From: Brachyspira sp. CAG:484
GTDB lineage: Bacteria; Cyanobacteriota; Vampirovibrionia; Gastranaerophilales; Gastranaerophilaceae
Length of the DNA stretch: 12,615 nucleotides
Assembly: GCA_000431315.1 (NCBI GenBank)
Contig: HF989682.1
Location: 1-12,615 of the forward strand
Reading direction: 5' to 3'
The position numbers and the translations under genes are program-made. The notes under the pieces are model-generated. The model made no database searches. It worked only from the letters and a program-made list of their open reading frames with translations, and was not told the origin of the DNA. Positions 7,871 to 12,615 of the stretch are shown here, one piece after another. How positions within the stretch are numbered: position 1 is the stretch's first letter; each line of letters opens with the position of its first letter.

Positions 7871-7918
7871 TTGCATTTACAACAATATTATGCTAACATA
7901 GTATTGTTAAAAATGCAA
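7871..7918. promoter_or_regulatory. 48-bp dyad covering the divergent marR / outer-membrane channel promoters
   Basis: Arms 7871-7892 and 7897-7918 are inversely repeated around the four-base centre CTAA (7893-7896). Nineteen of 22 arm positions pair, one more is a T/G, and two (7879/7910, 7880/7909) mismatch. Predicted promoters fall inside it: TTTACA (7876-7881)-N17-TAGTAT (7899-7904) for the channel gene, and on the minus strand TTAACA (7910-7905)-N17-TATTGT (7887-7882) for marR. A half-repeat GTTGTAAA (7854-7861) also mirrors TTTACAAC (7876-7883). The simplest reading is a shared operator region letting MarR control both directions. The dyad is clear; promoter hexamers are only 4-5/6 matches. 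Confidence 0.6.
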
Positions 7919-7930
7919 GCATATTATTAG

Positions 7931-7935
7931 AAGGA
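7931..7935 (+). promoter_or_regulatory. Shine-Dalgarno supporting a TTG start
   Basis: AAGGA within AGAAGGA lies 8 nt before the TTG at 7944 and directly precedes codons for a basic-hydrophobic signal peptide, so TTG is the most likely start; the next in-frame ATG (7989) would remove most of the signal peptide. Confidence 0.75.
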
Positions 7936-7943
7936 ATCCAAAG

Positions 7944-9341
7944 TTGAGAAAGATAGTAACATTAACACTTTTAGCAAGTTTAGCCGCAATGAATTTCATG
8001 CCTCTTGCAGCTGTTGCAAAAGATAAAACAAATACCTCTGCCCCTAAACAATTTAAGAGCATGGTAAAGAAAAATAAAAAAGTTTCTGATGAATACAAAT
8101 ACGCCTATGTAAATATGGATTGGTGGTCAGGTTTTAATGATCCTATTTTAAGCGGTTATATCAATCAGGCTGTTAGAAATAATTACGATTTGAAAATGGC
8201 AACATTGAATGTTGAAGAATATTATCAGAATGTTAAACTTCAATTTGCTAATGAACTGCCAATGGCAGGCGTAGGCGCATCTCCTGCTTTGACTAAAATG
8301 CCGGGTAAAACTAATACAAATATGTTTTTTGTAGCTCCTGCATTTGTAAACTATGAATTAGATATATTTTTAAAGAACCATGACAAAACTAAATCTGTTA
8401 AGAAACTTTACGAAGGGTCAAAACTTGATGAGCGTGCAGCATATATAGCTATTGCATCATCAGTTGGAACAGTTTACCTGAATATAGTTAAGCTTGACAA
8501 AACAATTGAACTTCAGGAAGAAATTGTTGCAGCAAGACAAAATATATATGACTTAATGGTTCTGAGCAATCGGGAAGGTTTAACGTCTACTGCTGATACT
8601 GTTAAGGCTAATAAAGCTCTTGTAAAAGGTCAAACAGATTTGATAGAGTTGAAAAAACAGAGAGAAACTCTTCTGCACCAGTTTTGCGTGTTGATTGGCG
8701 AAAGTCCTGAAAATGCCGCAGAAATTAAAAGAGCTTCACTTGACAGCTTAAAGTTTGATAGAGAAATTCCTGAAGCTATATCATCAGATATTATTGTACA
8801 AAGACCGGACTATTTAAAAGCAGAATTAATGGTAGAAAAAGCCGGTATTGATGTAAGAGTTGCCAAAAAGGAATTTTTGCCGTCAATAAATCTTACAGGT
8901 TTGGCATTTTTCAATGCCGGTGACATTGGCAGTCTGTTTACAACAAAAAATATGCTTATGTCACTTGCCGGCGGAGCTTTTCTCCCGCTGTTTACCGGCG
9001 GAGCCAGAGTTGCCAGCCTGCGCTTGAAAAAAGCAACATACGAGAGAATATTACAGGATTACTACAAGACAAACCTCACAGCTATACAGGAAGTAAACGA
9101 TGCGCTTGTAGTATCCAAAATGGATAAAACCAAAATGGAACAGACATTGAAGCAGGCAAACCTTGAAAAAGCTGATTTCAGCTATAACGAAGACAAGTTT
9201 AACCAGGGGACAATATCAAAACTTGACTTGCTTCAATTTAAAGAGAACCTCCTTGCAATCGACCAGCTGGTAGCACAGCAAAAGGTTGAATGTATGGTAA
9301 ATTCTGTAGGTTTGTATAAAGCTACAGCAAGTAAAATATAA
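7944..9341 (+). CDS. TolC/OprM-family (NodT-like) outer-membrane efflux channel
   Basis: A 465-aa outer-membrane factor forming a trimeric barrel and periplasmic tunnel that would dock to EmrA. It starts at TTG with a good SD. A signal peptide (RKIVTLTLLASLAAMNFMPLA, cleavage near AVA-KD ~25) is visible; there is no lipobox cysteine, unlike many OprM/NodT members. Family marks include DWWSGFNDPIL (59-69), YELDIF (138-143), the second structural repeat with QRPDYLKAE (286-294), FLPSINLTG (311-319), PLFTGG (348-353), EVNDAL (383-388) and QGTISKLDLL (421-430). It is divergent from marR and shares its regulatory dyad, so it is probably induced together with emrA and the two emrB genes. A strong terminator follows. 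Confidence 0.93.
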   Translation: MRKIVTLTLLASLAAMNFMPLAAVAKDKTNTSAPKQFKSMVKKNKKVSDEYKYAYVNMDWWSGFNDPILSGYINQAVRNNYDLKMATLNVEEYYQNVKLQFANELPMAGVGASPALTKMPGKTNTNMFFVAPAFVNYELDIFLKNHDKTKSVKKLYEGSKLDERAAYIAIASSVGTVYLNIVKLDKTIELQEEIVAARQNIYDLMVLSNREGLTSTADTVKANKALVKGQTDLIELKKQRETLLHQFCVLIGESPENAAEIKRASLDSLKFDREIPEAISSDIIVQRPDYLKAELMVEKAGIDVRVAKKEFLPSINLTGLAFFNAGDIGSLFTTKNMLMSLAGGAFLPLFTGGARVASLRLKKATYERILQDYYKTNLTAIQEVNDALVVSKMDKTKMEQTLKQANLEKADFSYNEDKFNQGTISKLDLLQFKENLLAIDQLVAQQKVECMVNSVGLYKATASKI

Positions 9342-9369
9342 CACTAAACTTAATAAATAATCATCACCT

Positions 9370-9390
9370 CTTTACTTATTAGAAGTAAAG
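9370..9390 (+). repeat. Small perfect hairpin after the channel gene
   Basis: CTTTACTT (9370-9377) and AAGTAAAG (9383-9390) form an 8-bp stem with loop ATTAG, 4 bp before the terminator stem. It contains TACTTATTAG, also found at 9514-9523. It may protect the mRNA 3' end or be part of a tandem terminator. Confidence 0.5.
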
Positions 9391-9394
9391 CTTG

Positions 9395-9421
9395 CCGGTA
9401 AGAAATTACCGGTTTTTTTTT
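9395..9421 (+). terminator. Intrinsic terminator of the outer-membrane channel gene
   Basis: CCGGTAA (9395-9401), GAAA tetraloop (9402-9405), TTACCGG (9406-9412), followed by nine T. Perfect 7-bp stem with a GNRA loop; very strong call. Confidence 0.95.
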
Positions 9422-9493
9422 ATGTGTAAATTTCATTGTCAATTTTATCTTTCCAGAAAATCATAGTTTCCATAAATCCTCTTTATGATATTT

Positions 9494-9526
9494 TACTAAT
9501 AAGAATATTATTCTACTTATTAGTAG
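9494..9526. repeat. Inverted repeat upstream of the small HTH gene, candidate operator
   Basis: TACTAATAAG (9494-9503) is inverted as CTTATTAGTA (9516-9525), spacer 12 nt. The right arm is itself a palindrome, CTACT-TATT-AGTAG (9513-9526). TTCTACTTA recurs directly at 9511-9519 and 9543-9551, 32 bp apart. The cluster ends just upstream of the predicted HTH promoter, a usual place for autoregulatory sites; binding by the HTH protein is inference. Confidence 0.4.
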
Positions 9527-9551
9527 ATTATTGTCAATATTTTTCTACTTA

Positions 9552-9581
9552 GTGACTTAATATCAAATAAAAAAGTATAAT
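9552..9581 (+). promoter_or_regulatory. Predicted promoter of the small HTH gene
   Basis: Perfect -10 TATAAT at 9576-9581 with GTGACT (4/6 to TTGACA) at 9552-9557, spacing 18. The expected transcription start (~9588) coincides with the A of the ATG, implying a leaderless transcript; no Shine-Dalgarno is present. Confidence 0.6.
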
Positions 9582-9587
9582 ATATTT

Positions 9588-9794
9588 ATGAATATAAAGA
9601 ATGAAGTAAAGTCGCTATGTGCCAAAAAAGGTATGACATTGACAAAGCTTGCAGAAGAGCTTGGTAAGAAACTTAATAAACATTACACGCTTGGTAATTT
9701 ATCTAAAAAATTAACTTACGGATCGATACGTTATACTGAAATTGAATTAATGGCAGAGATATTAGGTTATGAGATAAACTTTACGGAAAAATAG
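9588..9794 (+). CDS. Small XRE-like helix-turn-helix protein
   Basis: A 68-aa protein that is almost entirely one HTH domain: helix 1 (IKNEVKSLCAKKG, 3-15), MTLTKLAEELGKKLN (16-30) as helix 2 and turn, TLGNLSKKLTYG (34-45) as the likely recognition helix, then YTEIELMAEILGYEINF (49-65). The form resembles small chromosomal Cro/C1-type domains that end in an AEILGYE-F motif. No effector domain is present, so it would act as a small DNA-binding regulator, probably on its own upstream repeats. It stands alone between two terminators, with no toxin-like or phage partner next to it. The ATG is inferred to be leaderless (TATAAT 6 nt upstream). Target genes cannot be named. Confidence 0.8.
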   Translation: MNIKNEVKSLCAKKGMTLTKLAEELGKKLNKHYTLGNLSKKLTYGSIRYTEIELMAEILGYEINFTEK

Positions 9795-9973
9795 CAAAAG
9801 TTTTGACCCATCCTTCGGACTTCAAACTCCAAACTTGTCCGAAAAATTTCCGCGATAAGTAACGAGAGCTGAATTCCGGAGCGGCGTATCAGACAGCGCA
9901 GCTGCGAACGGCACGCGTGGGCAGGGTGTAAGCAGCGAAGGTCTGCTTTTGAATTAAAGAAAAATAATCATAA
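9795..9973. other. GC-rich structured intergenic island, function unknown
   Basis: No convincing gene lies between the HTH stop and the terminator at 9974. By hand count 9851-9945 is about 61% G+C, against AT-rich surroundings. Hairpins seen are TTCGGAC (9814-9820)/GTCCGAA (9837-9843) with a 16-nt loop, and AAGCAG (9930-9935)/CTGCTT (9943-9948) followed by T, which resembles a weak terminator. It could be a noncoding RNA, a dispersed repeat or a remnant element. A minus-strand frame stays open through part of it but has no recognised domain and is not called as a gene. Confidence 0.45.
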
Positions 9974-10031
9974 AAAATACCGGTCTTTTAAGTGAACTGT
10001 TCATGGGTTAAGTTTTTCATTCCGGTATTTT
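9974..10031. terminator. Probable bidirectional terminator between HTH gene and dciA-like gene
   Basis: AAAATACCGG (9974-9983) and CCGGTATTTT (10022-10031) form a perfect 10-bp stem with A-runs on the left and T-runs on the right. The 38-nt loop is long but contains TGAAC-T-GTTCA. It lies between convergent genes. Confidence 0.55.
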
Positions 10032-10081
10032 CTAATATTGGATATAACTAAAAAATTGTAATTTGCCATATAAGTATTGCC

Positions 10082-10411
10082 TTACTCAGCCTCCCAGCGT
10101 TTCGCATCAAACTTCAAATCTTTTACGTTAAGTTTTAACGATTCCAGATATGGCTTTAATTTCACTAAAATCTGGGTTTTCTTCAGCATTAATTCCTGCG
10201 CTACTATTGAATTTTCACAGGCAATTACCATTACTCCTCCGCCAATCATTGAATATGGTCTTGACTTTGAGGCAAACTTTGCTCCGGCAGCTTTCCCCCA
10301 AAACTTATACAGGTTGCTCCGCGTCATAGCTTTTTTAAATGTTTTGTCCTCAAGCAGTTCCGCTATTATTGCATCCGTTCCGACAAAGTCTGTGTATAGC
10401 ACCTTCTTCAA
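10082..10411 (-). CDS. dciA: DUF721 / DciA-like protein
   Basis: A 109-aa protein matching DUF721: KFWGKAAGAKFASKSRPYS (36-54) corresponds to the W..VVG..IA.HT.P segment, GGGVMVIACENSIVAQELM (57-75) to the characteristic hydrophobic strand and SAWAQEL-like motif, and LNVKDLKFDAKRW (94-106) to the final V..I.F strand. DciA proteins interact with the replicative helicase DnaB and help load it in bacteria lacking DnaC/DnaI; that role is taken from the family. The only reasonable start is TTG at 10411, preceded by GGGGA about 7 nt upstream. It diverges from nrnA with only 37 bp between starts. A 119-aa frame on the opposite strand is a shadow. Confidence 0.8.
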   Translation of the reverse strand: MKKVLYTDFVGTDAIIAELLEDKTFKKAMTRSNLYKFWGKAAGAKFASKSRPYSMIGGGVMVIACENSIVAQELMLKKTQILVKLKPYLESLKLNVKDLKFDAKRWEAE

Positions 10412-10431
10412 TTTTGCATCCCCAAATTTTT

Positions 10432-10440
10432 TGTGATAAT
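10432..10440 (+). promoter_or_regulatory. Extended -10 element of nrnA
   Basis: TGTGATAAT (10432-10440) matches an extended -10 (TGn + GATAAT). The predicted start of transcription (~10447) is 2 nt before the nrnA ATG, so the message would be effectively leaderless; no SD precedes the ATG. A TATAAT also occurs at 10440-10445 but is too close to the ATG to serve this start. Confidence 0.45.
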
Positions 10441-10448
10441 ATAATAAA

Positions 10449-11414
10449 ATGGATTGTACTCAATTACATAATATCATAAAAGCCTCTAAAAATATATTGA
10501 TTATTTCTCACTTAAATCCTGACGGTGATACACTCGGTTCTATGTGCGGGCTTTATTCAGGAATTAAAGATAATTTTAAAAAGAAAGCAGATATGCTCCT
10601 GTTATCTAAACTCCCGGCTGTTTATGAGTTTCTGCCGTTTGTAAAAGAGGCTAAACATATTTCTGAGTTTGACAAATCCAGAGAATACGATTTGGTTATT
10701 AATGTAGATGTCGCCTCTTATGACAGAATGTGTGATGCTGCTGTCTTTTTTGAGAAGGCTTCCCACACAGCAAATCTTGACCACCACAAGACAAATGACA
10801 GTTATGCACATATAAACTTTGTTGAACCTCAGGCAAGTTCCACCGGTGAAGTTTTATACGGGCTTATGAAAGATATGGGCTGGAAAATCAGTCTGGAAAC
10901 AGCAGTCTGCCTCTATACTGCAATCTTAACAGACACAGGCTCTTTCAGGTTTGATAATACAACTCCGCGCGCCCTGAATTTCGCATCCGAGCTTGTAAAT
11001 ATAGGGGTAAAGCCATCACAGATTTACAAATACTGCTACGAAAGCAATTCAAAAGAGCTTGTATTATTTCAGGCGCACTGCATTGGTAAAGCTGTTTTTG
11101 AGGATGATAACAAAATTGCTTATACTATTGTTTATAAAAAAGATATGGAGAAATTCTGTGCCGGTGAGGATTGCACAGAAGGGCTCACTGAAAAGCTCAG
11201 GGCAATTATTACAACAGAGGTTGCTTTTGTAGTCAAAGAGCTAAACTCTAATATGTCTAAAATTTCTATGAGAAGCAAGACTACCGATGTGGCAGAGATT
11301 TGTTCTGTATTTGGCGGCGGCGGACATAAACTTGCTGCAGGATGTGTGATAAAAGCAAACCCGCAGGATGCTGTCAGAAAATTATTGGAAGAAATTAGAA
11401 AACAAAAATCATGA
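10449..11414 (+). CDS. nrnA: NrnA-type DHH phosphoesterase (nano-RNase / pAp phosphatase)
   Basis: A 321-aa DHH-DHHA1 protein. Motif I is ISHLNPDGDTLGS (His21, Asp25, Asp27), motif II NVDVAS (Asp87), motif III LDHHKTN (Asp111-His112-His113), motif IV LTDTGSFRF (Asp162); the DHHA1 substrate-binding GGGG(H) is FGGGGHKLAAG (288-298). NrnA enzymes degrade 2-5 nt RNA fragments and often dephosphorylate pAp; Mn2+ is the usual cofactor. Length is normal. The ATG lacks an SD and lies right after an extended -10. Its stop overlaps the next start as ATGA, so it forms a coupled pair with the YihY-like gene. Confidence 0.93.
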   Translation: MDCTQLHNIIKASKNILIISHLNPDGDTLGSMCGLYSGIKDNFKKKADMLLLSKLPAVYEFLPFVKEAKHISEFDKSREYDLVINVDVASYDRMCDAAVFFEKASHTANLDHHKTNDSYAHINFVEPQASSTGEVLYGLMKDMGWKISLETAVCLYTAILTDTGSFRFDNTTPRALNFASELVNIGVKPSQIYKYCYESNSKELVLFQAHCIGKAVFEDDNKIAYTIVYKKDMEKFCAGEDCTEGLTEKLRAIITTEVAFVVKELNSNMSKISMRSKTTDVAEICSVFGGGGHKLAAGCVIKANPQDAVRKLLEEIRKQKS

Positions 11415-12322
11415 AGAAAGTCGGAATAAATTTTGATGGATTTTATAGAGCACTAAAGCGCCTTATTATTTCCGTAATCCAGAATGATTTCTACGGAATG
11501 GCTGCCGAAATGGGCTTTATGATGGTAATCGGGATATTTCCGTTTATGCTTTTTCTAACAGCGGTTTTTGGCTGGATGGGGAATAAATCTCTGATGGATC
11601 CTATCCTTGCATTCCTATCAACATTTATGCCGGAACAGGCAATGGAGCTTATAATAACTGTTCTTTCTGAGGCGATGATATTTTCCCATGGAAGACTTAT
11701 GGCGATTATTGGTTTCTGTGTAACACTTGTTCTTTCTACTAATGCTATGGCGGTTGTGCTAAAAGGGTTGAACAGGGCTTATAAGGTTGAAGAAACAAGA
11801 AATTTTGTCTATACAAGAATCCTTTCGCTTCTTATGGTTTTTGTAGACACAATGGTGTTATTTTTGACTATAAACCTGATTGTATTCGGCAAAGTTATAA
11901 TTAGCTTTTTGATAACTCATTTTCATATGTCGAAAGTTTTGGCAATAATATTATTAACTCTGCGCTGGCCGGTTGCATTTGCAGCATTGTATCTGATGGC
12001 ATTTTTGAGTTACTATATTCTTCCGGATTTGCGCGGGAACGAAAGATTTAAGCGTAAAAGCGCTATACCTGGCACTTTCTTTTTTACAATTTTCTGGCTA
12101 GCTGGTTCTTGGGGATTTTCAATTTATGTTAACAATCTGAAAACTTATAACATGGTTTACGGAACAATCGGGGCGTTTGCAGTTTTGATGGTCTGGTTAT
12201 ATTATACATCGGTTTTAATATTAATAGGCGGGGAGATAAATTCTCAGGTTTATAACAAGCTGAATGAAAAAGCTCGTGAAATCCAATCAGATTTAGACGC
12301 CTTGAGAAAAAAAGAAAAATAG
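11411..12322 (+). CDS. YihY/BrkB-family integral membrane protein
   Basis: A 303-aa inner-membrane protein with about six hydrophobic segments (roughly 33-55, 92-112, 133-160, 175-205, 217-236, 246-276). Family marks are the N-terminal AAEMGFMMVIGIFPFMLFL (26-44), LNRAYKVEETR (119-129) and the final YGTIGAFAVLMVWLYYTSVLILIGGEIN block, followed by a charged helical tail. The family was once labelled ribonuclease BN by error and has no agreed biochemical function; some members affect membrane-associated processes or virulence. Start ATG overlaps the nrnA stop (ATGA), and no independent SD is well placed, so translation probably depends on nrnA. Confidence 0.9.
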   Translation: MKKVGINFDGFYRALKRLIISVIQNDFYGMAAEMGFMMVIGIFPFMLFLTAVFGWMGNKSLMDPILAFLSTFMPEQAMELIITVLSEAMIFSHGRLMAIIGFCVTLVLSTNAMAVVLKGLNRAYKVEETRNFVYTRILSLLMVFVDTMVLFLTINLIVFGKVIISFLITHFHMSKVLAIILLTLRWPVAFAALYLMAFLSYYILPDLRGNERFKRKSAIPGTFFFTIFWLAGSWGFSIYVNNLKTYNMVYGTIGAFAVLMVWLYYTSVLILIGGEINSQVYNKLNEKAREIQSDLDALRKKEK

Positions 12323-12330
12323 ATTATAAT
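12302..12330 (+). promoter_or_regulatory. Near-consensus sigma-70-type promoter at the 3' end of yihY
   Basis: TTGAGA (12302-12307) and TATAAT (12325-12330) are separated by exactly 17 nt with an A-rich spacer; the best promoter match in the window. Expected start about 12337. No convincing coding sequence follows within the window, so the transcript is either a noncoding RNA or the long leader of a gene beyond the right edge. Confidence 0.65.
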
Positions 12331-12336
12331 AAAAAA

Positions 12337-12615
12337 GCAGAGGAAAAACTAAACATCAGTAGTGGCAATCAGAGCGCTAAGCATGTACAGTAAAAGAAGC
12401 AGTCAGCACATTTAAGTAACAAAAAAATTTTTTTTCGGACACGCTCCCGCACAGTTTCGGCTATTGTAACGAAAAGCTATAACGATAGCGAGAAGCGGGA
12501 ACTGACAGAACAATTTAAAGTAAATATATATGTTTTCGAACCGATAGCTGAGCCTGAGGCACGACACTACCCGGGTTAAGGAAAATCCTATCAGGTATAT
12601 TGTGCGGAAGCAAGC
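12337..12615 (+). other. Noncoding, hairpin-rich terminal segment, possible ncRNA or long leader
   Basis: About 290 bases follow yihY without a recognised gene. An A7T8 tract (12421-12435) separates a plain first part from a GC-rich second part. There TCCCGC (12445-12450) can pair with GCGGGA (12495-12500); inside, GCTAT occurs twice (12460-12464, 12476-12480), each able to pair with ATAGC (12485-12489), so two mutually exclusive hairpins are possible. Further pairs are CCTGA (12553-12557)/TCAGG (12591-12595) and GCAC (12559-12562)/GTGC (12602-12605). I do not recognise RNase P RNA, tmRNA, SRP RNA, 6S RNA or a known riboswitch. A minus-strand frame stays open from the edge to about 12418 but resembles no known protein. 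Confidence 0.35.

Noticed and set aside
9588..9794. Antitoxin of a toxin-antitoxin pair or phage repressor
   Set aside because: No toxin-like or phage gene is adjacent; both sides are bounded by terminators.
10077..10436. 119-aa plus-strand frame opposite the dciA-like gene
   Set aside because: Almost entirely antisense to a frame with a recognisable DUF721 pattern; its protein is low-complexity, rich in Ser/Phe, with no family resemblance.
12383..12415. Ten-codon ATG frame after the strong promoter
   Set aside because: No Shine-Dalgarno and too short to support as a gene.
12418..12615. Minus-strand frame open from the right edge for about 65 codons
   Set aside because: No start can be seen, no family is recognised, and it runs across a palindromic GC-rich segment; more likely a chance opening in a repeat or RNA gene.
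12337..12615. Known structural RNA (RNase P, tmRNA, SRP RNA, 6S) or group II intron start (GTGCGGAAG near the edge)
   Set aside because: GAGGAAAAACT only loosely resembles the RNase P GAGGAAAGTC core and the other conserved RNase P regions are absent; no domain V or intron-encoded protein is visible in the window.

Overview
The window reads as an ordinary chromosomal segment of an AT-rich, diderm bacterium. The best lineage guess is the gut Gastranaerophilales/Melainabacteria (non-photosynthetic Cyanobacteriota). The clues are the prepilin N-terminus at the left edge (FTLAEVLITLGIIGVV), a form I associate with that group, and an outer-membrane efflux channel with a periplasmic adaptor, which requires a two-membrane envelope. 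This placement is inference from memory of protein families; no 16S or marker-gene comparison was possible.

Left part (1-3116): the 3' part of a type IV pilin/pseudopilin gene ends at a bidirectional terminator. It is followed on the minus strand by an overlapping aroK-aroB pair (shikimate kinase, 3-dehydroquinate synthase). A membrane-anchored YaeI-type metallophosphoesterase runs divergently from aroK across a perfect 20-bp palindrome.

Middle (3109-9421): a complete drug-efflux locus. On the minus strand, marR, emrA and two tandem EmrB-type 14-TM transporters form one probable operon. A TolC/OprM-type outer-membrane channel is divergent from marR. The 118-bp marR-channel gap holds a 48-bp imperfect dyad into which the best predicted promoters of both directions fall, plus a second 12-bp palindrome in the marR leader. 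The likely logic is that MarR represses its own operon and the channel together, and an inducer releases both. A perfect inverted repeat with a T-run sits between emrA and the first emrB and may tune adaptor:transporter stoichiometry. The channel gene starts with TTG and ends at a textbook GAAA-tetraloop terminator.

Right part (9422-12615): a 68-aa XRE-like HTH gene with an unusual, apparently leaderless start and repeats upstream; a GC-rich structured intergenic island; a bidirectional terminator; a dciA-like (DUF721) gene on the minus strand; then nrnA (DHH phosphoesterase) translationally coupled to a YihY/BrkB-type membrane protein. Past yihY there is a near-consensus promoter (TTGAGA-N17-TATAAT) with no convincing coding sequence after it, and the last ~290 bases are a second GC-rich, hairpin-prone segment running off the window.

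No tRNA, rRNA, CRISPR array, transposase or phage gene was found. The least explained parts are the two GC-rich islands, the promoter at 12302-12330, the HTH upstream region and the shared regulatory dyad.
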